In this document: positions 1-10,347 of the stretch, piece by piece
How the letters are laid out: each line of letters begins with the position of its first letter
Numbering within the stretch: the first letter of the stretch is position 1
Assembly (NCBI GenBank): GCA_003833135.1
Contig: QZLH01000237.1
Location: forward strand, 25,432 to 51,883
DNA length: 26,452 nt
Source: Oehlia diaphana
Taxonomy: Eukaryota; Glomeromycota; Glomeromycetes; Glomerales; Glomeraceae
Direction of reading: 5' to 3'
Program-made: the position numbers and the translations under genes
The notes under the pieces: model-generated
Database searches by the model: none
The model's input: the letters and a program-made list of their open reading frames with translations, nothing else
Told to the model about the DNA's origin: nothing

Positions 1-200
1 TTAATAGTATTCTCAATAAAATTAATAAAAGAAACCTTTTTTCTTTTGGAATATATGATTAACTGATCGGTTTTTTTTGTTGGTTTTTTTTATATATAAA
101 ACCGACGGTTAACCGGTCGGTCTTGGACTGAAACTGAACCGTAACCGAACCGGTAAAAACCGGTTATAATCGGTTATAACCGAACTTTTGGCATCCCTAG
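1..200. mobile_element. End of a hAT-like MITE, cut by the window edge
   Basis: The right end reads GAACTTTTGGCATCCCTAG, the reverse complement of the left end of the element at 23862-24223 (TAGGGATGCCAAAAGTTC). The interior is rich in AACCGG/CCGGTT motifs, giving many short self-complementary stretches. No coding frame is present, so this is a non-autonomous element. The left end is not visible. Terminal sequences starting TAGGGATG are common among hAT-type elements, so that assignment is an inference. Confidence 0.6.
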
Positions 201-521
201 TTACGTTTAAGGCTTTTGGTTTAACGTTCCAAATAATTATTCCAATTAAACCTATAATATCCTTATCATTATAAATATATAACATTTAATTATTTACTAG
301 GAATATGGAAACCGTTGAGAGCCCGTCGCTTAATACGCTTAATAGTAACAATAATTTACAAAAATGTGACAAAGTGTTACAAAATGTGTTGCTAAAAATA
401 AAGCATTACGATACAGAACATAAAAGGAAATAAGCAGGGGCTAAATTATAGTGACATAGGTGGAAGGAAGGAAAAATACATGGTTTAAACCAGTACTACA
501 AAATTTATCTAGTTCATAGTC
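201..521. other. Spacer, nothing recognised
   Basis: Mixed AT-rich sequence with no usable open frame, splice pattern or repeat that I can recognise. Confidence 0.5.
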
Positions 522-529
522 CTTCAGAC

Positions 530-840
530 TAGTGCTTCGATCTGGATGAAATCCGTCATCCGGATTGAATAACAATTTAATCCAGATGAAAACTGTTATT
601 AAACGAAAATTCGGATAAAAAAAAATTATTTCAAAAATCCAGTCCTACCATTAAATGCGCAACGTCAAGCACTATCAAACATGCCTTAAATTGTTAAATT
701 CTGATCATTGGTTTTGGAAATATTTTAAGTTATCCGAAAACTGCCAATCCGATGGATCCGACGAAATCCGGTTCAAACCGCGGATTTCATCCGGATTTTT
801 GATTTAATCTGGATCAATCTGTACACGGATCGAAGCACTA
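530..840. mobile_element. hAT-like MITE with an 8-bp target-site duplication
   Basis: This 311-bp element starts TAGTGCTTCGATC and ends GATCGAAGCACTA, a perfect 13-bp terminal inverted repeat. It is flanked directly by CTTCAGAC at 522-529 and again at 841-848, a perfect 8-bp duplication. An 8-bp duplication with short terminal repeats is the signature of the hAT superfamily. The interior is full of GGAT/ATCC motifs (ATCCGGAT, GGATGAAATCC) and has no coding capacity, so the element would depend on a transposase elsewhere. Intact terminal repeats and duplication suggest fairly recent insertion. Confidence 0.85.
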
Positions 841-848
841 CTTCAGAC

Positions 849-1784
849 AATAATTATTTAATAACATTACTAATTACAAAATATTACTACTTCTAAATAA
901 TAATTTAAGAACCTTTCAATTTACTGTTATGCCCTTCAGGCTATGTAACGCGCCTGAAACTTTCTTTTATTCTCAATCTCATTATAAATTTTTTCATTAT
1001 TCAATTAGTTGTTCACCATTATTTTTATAAAACTTTGTTAAATATATTCGACTGAAACATTGTTTAGTTTTAATAATTTTTTAAGAAAGGTAAAAAATAA
1101 ATTCTTCAAATCAGCAAAATCATTTTCTAAAGTATTTTCATTAATAAAAAAAGTTATACAGTATCTTGAGTAATTGAATTTTCTTGATTTTTTTTTATAA
1201 ATAGTATCACAGCAATCCTTTGAATTTTTTTAAAATTTTTAAATGTTTTAAAATAAATAATAAGGTATTTTGTTTTATATGATTCTTTTAAAAAAAATCG
1301 ATTTCTTTATTTTTTTTAAATTAATTTTTTTTTTTTCATTTTATTAATAAATGTGAAATAATTATATTTGATAACAATAATTCCTTCTTTTTGTTCTTTT
1401 TCCAAGGATCTTTACATAAAAATTGAAACAATTATTTCAACCAAGCCTTGTAAAACTGAAAGACATGAATAAAAGTTATTTTATTATCATGTAATTCTTT
1501 AAATATTAAATAAAGAACGTCTATAATTAGTTTATACATTTTCAAAATTTGGGAAAGAATTCATTTGTCATGTCGTACAATGGTACAAAACTTGATATAC
1601 GTACCACATGATAACAAATGATTGCCTATTACTACTTTTGAAGTCAACACTTTATTACATAATGATTTTTCAAAAAAAAGTCCTTTTTTGGAAAATAAAA
1701 AAATTACAAAAAATAAGTTTTTACCACCAAAAAAGGAAATGATTGATATACTACAATACATATTTGTATAATTGGTAATAAATA
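849..1784. other. AT-rich spacer without a recognisable gene
   Basis: Long A and T runs dominate. The only open frame of note (minus, 1561-1800) is low-complexity Phe/Ser/Lys sequence expected by chance in such composition. No splice-consistent exon chain was found. Confidence 0.5.
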
Positions 1785-1851
1785 ATACAACACAATACAA
1801 TACTGGTAGTAATTATAACATTATATAATTATTAACAATATTGTGTTGTAT
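1785..1851. repeat. 13-bp perfect inverted repeat
   Basis: ATACAACACAATA at 1785-1797 is exactly inverted as TATTGTGTTGTAT at 1839-1851, with a 41-base loop. It lies just outside the larger nested repeat that follows. Function unknown. Confidence 0.6.
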
Positions 1852-1900
1852 GTGTTGTAATTACAACAAAAAGTGTTGTATGTACAGTATGTACCTTCTA

Positions 1901-2451
1901 AAAAATAATTACATGTCACATCTTTAGTCATTCATATTCAGGGTCGATGATATGAGTCACACCGACGATCATTTCACCGACAATTATCTCACCAACAGAC
2001 GTTTGACCGACAGGGTCATTTCGCAGACAAATGTTTCTACAAGGATTAAGAAATTAGGGTTAGGATTAGGGATAGGATAAGGTTAGGGTAAGTGGATTAG
2101 GATTTCAAAACTGTCAGTGAAATGGCTGTCGGTAAAATGATCATGTCGGTGAAACATCCATCAGAGTGAAATGATTGTCGGTAAAATGAGCCAGACCTGA
2201 TGATATACTGTACATATTAAAACATGATTAATTTGATCACCACAAATTGCATAAAATTTATCAAATTTGCTAAAATTCATATAATTTATTAATTATGTAT
2301 GTACAGTATATCATATGATTAAAGACGTGATATGAAATTATTTGCAAGAGATCATCTGTAAATTAATTTGAACGAAAATTCACATAATTTTGTACAGTAA
2401 GTATATCATCGACCCTGAATATGACTAAAGATGTGATATGTAATTATTTTT
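1901..2451. repeat. Large inverted repeat enclosing other elements
   Basis: The arm at 1901-1954 (AAAAATAATTACATGTCACA...) returns inverted at 2402-2451 with one substitution and a 4-base indel in the central part. Both arms carry the word GGGTCGATGATAT or its inverse. Between them lie the foldback-like element at 1943-2196, a 15-bp inverted repeat (2202-2216 with 2298-2312, GATATACTGTACATA) and a diverged direct duplication (about 2305-2377 and 2403-2481, sharing AATTAATTTGAACGAAAA). This is a mosaic of nested non-coding repeats. Confidence 0.7.
1943..2196. mobile_element. Foldback-like element A with telomere-like core
   Basis: The left part is an array of degenerate 15-16 bp units around TTTCACCGACAAT. 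The right part is the inverse (ATTGTCGGTGAAATG), again in several units. At the centre, 2053-2102 is a run of TTAGGG-like words with three exact TTAGGG at 2054, 2066 and 2083. The right end ATGAGCCAGACC matches the end ATGAACCAGACC of element B at 10348-10903. There is no coding frame. Inverted terminal arrays of short tandem units are the defining form of foldback elements; the boundaries are approximate. Confidence 0.65.
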
Positions 2452-2770
2452 AGGTCATTTGTAAAATTAATTTGAACGAAAAAATGATTAGTTTGATCGC
2501 CACAAAATTGCATAAAATTTTGCACGTAATACATAAACCACTTTTATCAACACACAAAATTCAACTTTGACGCAGTGAATAATGGTTCATCATGTGATGT
2601 TACACTAAACTACGCAGTTAATGACTTTTCTTAAAATATTTCTATGATAACTTAACTCATTTGATATTATTTTCGGCCAATAAGATCACCATCAACCGAC
2701 ATCTTAATGTATTAAATTTTCTTTAACAATAAGATATTTTGTCCTTCATATATTACCAATTGCAACTTAG

Positions 2771-3040
2771 TTTTTATAAGAACTATGGTAAAAAAATATT
2801 GCCAAGATCCTAAATATTTTTACAATTTAATAGACAATACTAATAATGCAATGTACTGAAAGGTTTTTATAAGAATTATGATAAATAAATATTGTAAAGA
2901 TCTTAAATATTTTTACAATTTAATAGACAAAACTAAATAATGCAATGTACTGAAAAGTTTTTATAAGGACTATGATAAATAAATATTGCCAAGATTTACA
3001 ACATAATAGATAATACTAAATAATGCAACGTACTAAAAAG
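2771..3040. repeat. Three-copy tandem repeat, period about 93 bp
   Basis: Copies begin at 2771, 2864 and 2958, each with TTTTTATAAG. They share ATATTGCCAAGAT or close variants, ATAGACAATACTAAATAATGC and GTACTGAAAAG. The third copy has lost an internal stretch. No coding frame runs through it. Confidence 0.85.
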
Positions 3041-4331
3041 AATTTTATTTATTAATAAATATACTGTTAACCTTAATAAGAAATAATTTAACGATTTATG
3101 ATTCATATAGTGAAGGGATTGCAATGTATTCCCTTATACTTATTTTATTCCTTTCAGAACATTGAAAAAATCTAAAAAGTGTAAATATCAATATAATATA
3201 TTTTTTTCTAAAAATAGGGATTTTACAAAATGGGAATCACAATAAATACACAATAAACAAATAAAAATTTATGAAGACGAACGATTTTTTTGGATATAAA
3301 TAATCTTAATGTCACATGGTAACACTACTTTTGTTGATCATTGTTGTTAACAAATAATCCCATTATGTAAAATTTCCGTAAAAAAAAAAAAAAAACAAAA
3401 ATACTTTGTAAATAGTGATTATATAATTACTGTTTAATAAGTTGTTTACGTTAAAAAATTCATGAAATTCATGAAATTCATGTGCTCATATTTTTATGGT
3501 CATATTAAATTTCTTGAAGAATTTTTTTTTTAAAAAAAAAAATAATAATAATATTTATCTTATTATTCGTATTATTCGTATTATTTCCGTTAAAAATTTC
3601 TTTTTCGTGATTATAACGAATTTTCGTTCATGAAATTGTTATAAAAATATATTATTATTTAGTTATACATTATATAAATATCTTTATATCTTTGTATTGC
3701 TTTTATATGAACAAATGAAACGTTCAATTTTTTTTTTATTAAATAATAATTAGACTTATTGTCCTTTGTTCAATCGATTAGGAATTATGCGGGATTTTAA
3801 TAACCGATATTTTTATTAGAAAATCCTATTGGTCACCGCAGTAATTCTAATATCCGAACTATAACCATCATTGGATGAGGGGGTTATAAAACGTTTAATA
3901 TTTAATATTGAATCGAATTTTCCATTGGATTTATAAAACGTTGTTTACAATAAAGAACCATCTTTTGTTTATATCTCGGCGTGCATAAATTAGAAAAAAA
4001 ACAAAAAAAACTTGCACGTTGCTGATCCGGCGTAATGCCGGTTTATTAAACACGACATCTAATTCCATTTTGACTGGCGTAATTAAAATCATGCAGTAGC
4101 ACATGCCAAACATTGATTTATTAGGTGTTAAAATTAAAAGATTTCAAAGTTATTATATTAAAAAAAAAAAAAATTCACTATGTAAGTCTATAAAGTATGT
4201 ACTCTAATTAAAAGTGAAAATTATGAGACTTTAAAATAATATACGTTCACATAAATTAATTCACGTGAATTATTAAAAAGTGACGAAATTTTTTCCTTTG
4301 GGATGTAATTTTCAGTTAATTAATAAATTTT
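3041..4331. other. AT-rich spacer; weak exon-like islet near 4000-4110
   Basis: Most of this stretch is AT-rich with homopolymers and small direct repeats, such as GAAATTCATGAAATTCATG near 3465. A more complex islet at 3930-4113 has a 60-codon minus-strand open frame and a CCGGC/GCCGG hairpin at 4027-4041. The islet also carries two diverged copies of an ATTGG...TTATAAAACG segment (near 3870 and 3923). I cannot assign a gene to it. Confidence 0.4.
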
Positions 4332-4397
4332 TTACATTTTTCTGGTTTTCTTCTTTTTAATAACTTTAAATCTGACACAATCGTCTTGTGCGCCTAT

Positions 4398-4436
<39 letters not shown>

Positions 4437-5086
4437 AATATATTAGTTTTCTTAATTTCTATCAAATTTATACAGTAAATAAAATTCATATTTGTTTTAA
4501 AATAATTACCTCTTTGAGCAACAGGCATAAGAACAGGTTGATGACTAAATGCAGAAGACATGGTGCAAAGACGATAATTTCCAGCTGGTAAACCTTTTTC
4601 TACGTCTGCTGTTAAAATACCATTCTTTGCTTTTTCATTCAAACCTTTGAAGAAAGCAAAAATTCTTGGATCGGGAACACCTCTTCCGTTGAGTTTTTGG
4701 ATTGTTACGTGAGAATGTCCTTGAATTCTTCCACTTTTATCAAGGGCTTGAGGAAATTTATAATAAGTTTTTGCGGGGTCACTGAAAAATCCAGTAATTA
4801 AATTGGTTGTTTCGGTTTTAATTGTGAATGGCTTGTTTTCAGTGATAACTTCATTATTTGCAGGGAAGCGGATTAAAGTTGAGATCATGCGATCAATATT
4901 TGGAATTTCTCCCATAAATGTCTGCGAGCATGAACCTTCTTTATTTTGATCCCCATTTGCTATATCTAAGCCGGATTTCTTGCAGACATCTTTACTCTTA
5001 GTATCTACTTTTACAGCAAATACATCCGCCAACATACTGGCGACCAAAATGGTAATAATAATAAACGATTTGTTAAGGATTGCCAT
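4332..5086 (-). CDS. Small secreted protein, basidiomycete 'S17'-misnamed family
   Basis: Two exons: 5086-4510 and 4393-4332, coding for 212 residues. The intron (4509-4394) has donor AGAG|GTAATT, a CTAAT branch-like site at 4446-4442 and acceptor AATAATAG. Splicing replaces a poly-Phe read-through with GAQDDCVRFKV, which fits the family ending. Residues 1-24 are a signal peptide (hydrophobic 8-20, ending ADVFA). Family hallmarks are GSC and MGEIPN (51-63), ITGFF (97-101), QGHSHVTIQ (122-130), FAFFKGLN (143-150), GLPAGNYR (165-172) and HQPVLMPVAQRG (182-193). Cysteines 35, 53, 174 and 198 could form two disulfides; the tail is Lys-rich. From memory, similar fungal proteins are sometimes labelled ribosomal protein S17, which this secreted protein is not. 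Function is unknown. The upstream region has a CT-rich tract (about 5130-5150), common before fungal starts. The gene stands alone. Confidence 0.9.
4394..4509 (-). other. Intron with a 32-nt T run before its acceptor
   Basis: On the coding strand the intron carries 32 consecutive T (4433-4402) directly before AATAATAG. This is an extreme polypyrimidine tract. The run length is likely to vary between isolates and between assemblies. Confidence 0.85.
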
Positions 5087-7490
5087 TGTTATTTGGCCGC
5101 GAAAAAAAAAAAATGAATACGGTGGTATATGAGGGGGGAGGGGGAAAATAATGAAGTTATAATAAAAAGAATGAGGGAATTTGCCTTTTTAATAAGGCAA
5201 TTTAAAAATTATTATTATTTTTTTTTTTACGGTGAATGTTGAGAACAGAGAAGTAAAAAGTCCGTCAGGAAAACTACATTTTTATATTTTTTTTTGAGAA
5301 TACAATATAAATTTTTTACATTTGAATACCTTTTTCAAGTCTGAATATAGTAATTTTCTTTATTTACGTAAAGAATATTATGTGAACTATAATAAATAAT
5401 ATTATGTTGTGTAAGAAATATCACACACCATAAATAAAAAATTAATTTAAGCGCCAAAATAAACATAAATTAATTTAACTATTCGATGATATTGATATAC
5501 CTAATTATTACACAATATAACCAAGAAAAAGAAAAAAAGTATATTAAAAAAAATACCTCAATTTGTTACACAATTAAATGATGAGTTTCTATAACGAATG
5601 AAATTTTTTTTGAAGTCCTGATATTAATATGATTAACATGGATCACTTCATAATTTCTTTTTTATTACTAAATTTGTAATTCTCTGTCGTGCATTATTGA
5701 AAGATCTTCATCTTGTTGTCACACGATTTCCTTTTTAGATGATTACGTGTTACAACTTTTGTCGTACACTTATTCAATAACGGAAAAAAATTTGTTCATT
5801 GTACATTTGTAGTTCATTTCTTCAATGGATGATAGTTTCCTCATATAGAAATTGAAATTAAGTGCGTGGTGTTACCAATTAAATTAATTTGATCGCAAAT
5901 TTCCCTTTTGAATGTATATAATTTCCTTTGACTTTGATTGGTACGACATTGATTACCGAAAAGTTAACTTTAATGTATATATTTATATAAAAAAGAAATT
6001 CTAAAAAAGAAAGACTAAATTTCTTTATTTGAAAAATTCTTTCTACCTTCAAAAATATTCAAAAAAATTATTATAATTATTTATTATTTATTACACTAAA
6101 TTTTATGAATTTAAAAATGGTTGGATAATTATAACTACGTAAAATTAACACAAATTATATTGTTGTTTTTAAATTTGGAATCATCTCTCATTAATGTATG
6201 TACTGAATATGTTAACAATCGAAGTATTTATAATGGTGATATAAAAAAAAAAAATATTTTAATTCTTTATTTTCAAAAAAAAAAAAATAAAATAAAATAA
6301 AATAAAATAAAATATAAAATATTCTAATTCACACAAAAACGATTTTTTAAGTTATGAAGTATTAATTATTATAAGTGATACCATTTAAAATTAACAATCA
6401 GACCAGTCTCATATTTGCATTAAAATTATCGTCTGATCTCATATAATAAATGAATCCTTTTCGTTTGTCGCAACTTCATGTATTTTTTTTATTAGTTTAA
6501 ATTATCTAATAAAGAAAAAAAATGGTCCCACGCTCGATTACAGGTTAACTCAATATTTTTTTTAAAAAAATTCATATAATTATAAATTATGAAATCAAAA
6601 TACAAATAATGTTTTGCATAATGTTTGTATATTTTGTGTATCACATAATTAACATTTTATGTCCGTTGAAGATATTCTTCGCTCGAATTTTATTGCAGAA
6701 TTATTTATTTGAATCTATTGGAATAATTGGAATAATAAGTATTGTGTGATATTATATCTGAAACATAATCATTACGAGATTAAAATCCTTGATATTAAAA
6801 GATAAAGTTTAAAAATCAAAAAGTTAGGACTTCGAAATTGCTTTGATTGCTTTGATTCGATGATCAAACCTTTTGACTAATCACGTGAGTTATATAGCCT
6901 ATATTTTACTGGCTAAATATCATGTGAACACATATCATATACTCAATTTTGATGGAGCTTAACAGACAGTGCTCGAGCATTGGTTCGACCATGTAAATGA
7001 GTGTTAATACATTTATGGAAAGATAACTAAAAATCTAAATAACTTGGATAATTTCCAATGTTTCAAGGCTATAAAATTCCGTTATTCCGTGAATATTGAA
7101 ACATTTGGAATAAAAATATGGAATGAATTTTTTTTTATTAAAGGAGAACCAATAATGATTGAATAGATTAAATTCAATAATTAAATTTTAGTCAAATACA
7201 TTTTACCTAAAAAAGTCATTTATGAAAAAAAATATTTCTTTTATGACCTAAAATTATTTTTAAAAAAAAAATTATTTCTTTCTAACTTTATATTTTTCTA
7301 TTAAATATTATTTTTTATATTTTATCATACATTTCATTCTCAATATGATTGTATTCATTGTAATATTATAATGATGTCTACCTTTTTAATTACCAAAAAA
7401 GAGTTTATGGAATATTTCAGATCAATTTATCCCAACTTTAAAAGAAGAATAATAAAATAATTTTCTTGTTATATAGTAATTGTAATGCCC
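5087..7490. other. Long AT-rich gene-free stretch
   Basis: I see no gene here. It contains the upstream region of the secreted-protein gene, many A/T homopolymers, an AAAAT pentanucleotide microsatellite at about 6287-6315 and short hairpins such as TAGCC/GGCTA at 6895-6915. No exon chain with consistent phase was found on either strand. Confidence 0.5.
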
Positions 7491-7500
7491 ATTTATTAAA

Positions 7501-7707
7501 GTTAAACTGGAACCCGACCCCCTGAATCGTTACAAGCATTTTTTTACGTCAAAGTGCGTTAGTTTCAGGCGGGAACTTGCAGATTTTCGGCAGGTCCCCG
7601 CTGCAAGTGATTGTTACGCAGCAGATCACTATCATCTTTGGGAAAAAAAAAATGAATTTGGTAAATTAAAAAAAAAAATTTTAGAAAATTTTTGTGTCGC
7701 AAGATAA
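7501..7707 (+). other. GC-richer islet with a 68-codon open frame and hairpin
   Basis: The frame from 7501 to the TAA at 7705 is open for 68 codons but has no ATG. A stop lies immediately upstream (7498-7500). The islet stands out in composition at about 7505-7635 and contains an 8-bp perfect inverted repeat, ACTTGCAG (7575-7582) with CTGCAAGT (7601-7608). It could be a gene relic, an internal exon or part of a mobile element. I recognise no domain. Confidence 0.3.
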
Positions 7708-7751
7708 TATTCTAGTTGATACCCGATTTCAAAAAATCTTGAATAAATAAG

Positions 7752-7800
7752 TTTTAAAATATATTATTTCATTATTAGCTTTAAAATATATTATTTCATT
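7752..7800. repeat. Short direct duplication, period 27 bp
   Basis: TTTAAAATATATTATTTCATT occurs at 7753 and again at 7780. It is simple tandem duplication in AT-rich spacer. Confidence 0.7.
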
Positions 7801-8199
7801 TGAACGATTCAAAATGCTTTTGTTATCAATATTTTATAAAATGAAATTTGACTTTAATTATTGGTTTTTGGATAGATACTATAATATCACCAAATTACGA
7901 TTAGGATGTTGCTAATTTAAAAAAAAATTCGTCGTTAATTTTGTTTGCAATTCATCTTTTAATCCATAATATTGTTCTAGGTTTTGTTTAGAGTTCGTAC
8001 CAAAAATTTACCCTGTTTAATTATGCAAAAAAAAATATTTTTAATAAATATTGTTGTTTTTAGTCGTATTATTTACAAGAAAAATAAAAAGTATTGTTAA
8101 TTTTATTATTACTTTTTATCAAAAATTAAATAACAATACAATAAATTATTGTTAAAGAATTCAATTATTTAATAATAAAGAAGTAATTGTTGGCAATTT

Positions 8200-8403
8200 T
8201 TCTTTGTGATAGATTTGTGGTAGATTTGTGATCGATTAGGTGGATTTGTGGCGTAGTATTTTTCATGTAATAGGTATATGGCGGATTTGTGGTGGTTTTG
8301 TGGTATTTTGGTAATGATCTGTGGTTGAGAAAATTGTATTTTTGTGGTGAGTTCATAATGGATTTTATTGTATTTTCGTGGTAGATTTTGTGGTAAATTT
8401 GTA
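8200..8403. repeat. G/T-rich degenerate repeat (TTTGTGGTAGA-like)
   Basis: The plus strand is a degenerate run of TTTGTGG words with variants (TTTGTGGTAGATTTGTG, GGATTTGTGGTGG, TTTTGTGGTAAATTTG). It creates a 125-codon minus-strand open frame rich in His, Lys, Thr, Ile and Tyr that is best read as a by-product of the repeat. From 7801 to 9049 I see no gene; the rest is AT-rich spacer with a TTTTA-type microsatellite near 8620-8650. Confidence 0.65.
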
Positions 8404-9049
8404 AAAAAAAATTATTAGTCATGTGATTTGCGCACAACGTTAATTTTAAGAAAACTTTCTTCTTTTTAACGGTTATTTTTAAACCGGTATATACCTTTTT
8501 TAAAAATTTTTTTTTCTTAACGTTCAAAGTTATTATTTTCAAAAAAAAATTTTTTTTTATGGTTTTATGGTTTTTAAACCGTTATATAACTTATACTATT
8601 ATTTTACTGTTTATTCTTTTTATTTTATTTTATTTTATTTTATTTTTTTTAAAAAAATATTCTTCATTTTTCTATAAACAATTTTATTTTATTATAAATA
8701 ATAGAATTTTATTAGGAGCGCCAGATTTCTTTCTCTTTTTGTAGGTCTCCAGACTTCCGGAAACTTGGATGGAACCTGAAAGGTATATTAGAGGGGAAAG
8801 TGTTGTTTAATTGCGTCAAAGAGACGTACTAACGTTTCATTTCTTAGATTTTTTTTTTAGGTCGCCAGGACTCCTAAGAAACAATATTTTCATCAAATAA
8901 GAACACTAATATTGGAATCAAAGAGAATTTAATTTTAAGAAAGAAGGTACAAGCGAACATTTATATATTAGGACTTGTACTGATAGAATGCAAATACTAT
9001 AGCAGCAAAATTTTTGTTTAATCAATTATTATTTAAAAATTTTCTATTT

Positions 9050-9260
9050 CTAAAAAAATTTTGGGAACTTTTTCTTTTTAAATAATGATTGTTTAAAAAA
9101 AAAATACGGTAATTAAGAACACCCCTCGCGAATTTTTCTTATAATTGTTAGAAAATTTCCGTGAATTTTTATTCTTTTAAACAATAATTGTTTAAAAATA
9201 TTTCAATTTAGAAAATTCCCGCAAATTTTTCTTTTTAAAAATAATTGAAAAAAAACTACT
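9050..9260. repeat. Degenerate tandem repeat, unit about 60 bp
   Basis: The block GAAAATTyCCGyGAATTTTTCTTTTTAAA followed by AATAATTGTTTAAAA recurs about three to four times with drift (near 9060, 9125, 9152 and 9212). It is non-coding. Confidence 0.6.
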
Positions 9261-9434
9261 TTAAATTCTTTTCTTAAAAAAAAAAAAAAAAAAAAAAAGT
9301 TATTAACAATAGAAAAAATAGAAAATAGCGATATATTATTATCATCAATAAAAAATGCTACTATTTTGACATCATTTTTAGATTCATTTTAAACTACACA
9401 TTAGGCAAATCACGTACCATCGGGGTTATGCCAT

Positions 9435-9545
9435 ATGTAGTGTACGATCAAATTTTGTACTGTAGTCCATACGTATATGTAAGCCACAAATTCCACAAAT
9501 TCATACATGTATACTTGTTTTTAACCAAAAACGTATACACTACAT
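9435..9545. repeat. Short inverted-repeat element
   Basis: ATGTAGTGTACG at 9435-9446 pairs with CGTATACACTACAT at 9532-9545, with a 2-base difference. The interior is also partly self-complementary (GTATAC words). It may be a very small MITE. Flanking sequence from 9261 to 9799 is otherwise AT-rich, with a long A run at about 9276-9298 and no gene. Confidence 0.45.
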
Positions 9546-9799
9546 ACATTTTTACTATTGTTTAGTTTTTTTTTTATTCAAGAAGCATGATCGAAATGAA
9601 TGATTAATACATTTAGCCTTTGTACATAATTAATATACTATTGTTTAGCGACCTGAAACCACGTGACCATACTTTATTGGATGGATTTATCTGTGTAACA
9701 TTTTGAAAATTTTGAGAAAACTCATATTAAGAAAAAGAAAATCAAATAATAAAAATATATATTAGTATACACTTCAATATATACATGTATTTTGCACTC

Positions 9800-10062
9800 T
9801 TCATCTGTTGAAACTAGAGACACCATTCGATTCTTCTCATTATGACAAATCCATTAATGGGCTAACGCCTTCACGTTTTTCATGTTAAAAATTGATTTTT
9901 GAAAATTCAATACGTTTTAATGATGTTTTACCGATTGGACGCAGAATTATCAAGATGTTACATTGTCTATTAATCATAGAAGAATGAACTAAAGCTCATT
10001 AGGTTTGTTATGAGGTGACATCGAATGACGGTATTTTCATGTCTCTAGCTTCAATAGATGAA
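9800..10062. mobile_element. MITE-like element with 23-bp terminal inverted repeats
   Basis: The left end at 9800-9822 (TTCATCTGTTGAAACTAGAG...) and the inverse of the right end at 10040-10062 (TTCATCTATTGAAGCTAGAG...) agree at 21 of 23 positions. Similarity resumes after a short gap with CATTCGAT and ACAAA words. There is no coding frame and I found no clear target duplication, so the superfamily is unassigned. Confidence 0.65.
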
Positions 10063-10347
10063 AATTTATCAGCATTTTTTAATTTATGGACTTGTTATTT
10101 GTCAATCACAGAATTATAAAATACCACCATTCGTTAGACGAATCCAATTTATCTTTCTACGATCACTAGATGGCGAGAAGATGCAGGCATGTTAATGTTT
10201 TGCCGAAATCTCAATATGCTTCAAATTGACGATAATCATTGATGATTACTATGTGTAAAGTAATTCTAGAAAATTCTTAAGGCATTATAAAGGTGGGAGC
10301 CAATCGTTGATTTGGGCGCACATCGTCAACTTGGGGACCCGGGCACG
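10063..10347. other. Spacer, nothing recognised
   Basis: Moderately complex sequence with no sustained open frame. The stretch before element B contains GGGCGCACATCGTC and GGGGACCCGGGC, locally GC-rich but with no recognised function. Confidence 0.4.

Noticed and set aside
1561..1800. 79-codon minus-strand frame with hydrophobic stretch
   Set aside because: Phe/Ile/Lys-rich translation of AT-rich DNA, with no splice context or recognisable motif.
2053..2102. True chromosome end
   Set aside because: TTAGGG words are few and degenerate, and unique sequence continues on both sides, so this is interstitial.
1943..2196. Reading the TCACCGACAAT units as a CRISPR array
   Set aside because: Units are adjacent, degenerate and inverted about a centre, with no unique spacers; the organism is eukaryotic.
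3931..4113. 60-codon minus frame MFGMCYCMILIT...
   Set aside because: The middle (MELDVVFNKPALRR) looks protein-like but the frame then enters poly-Phe and no good donor or partner exon is present; mentioned only in the spacer entry.
4388..4591. Plus-strand 67-codon frame
   Set aside because: It lies antisense to the secreted-protein gene and starts in its poly-A tract.
6961..7010. tRNA-like GGTTCGACC word
   Set aside because: The surrounding bases do not give an acceptor stem, anticodon arm or proper T-arm, so no tRNA.
8165..8542. 125-codon minus-strand frame
   Set aside because: It translates the TTTGTGG-type degenerate repeat and adjacent homopolymers; repeated His-Lys-Ser-Thr-Thr patterns mirror the DNA repeat.
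8711..8880. Possible inverted-repeat element with AGGAG...CTCCT ends
   Set aside because: Matches are only 5-7 bases and the neighbouring CGCCAG words are in direct orientation, so the structure is not convincing.
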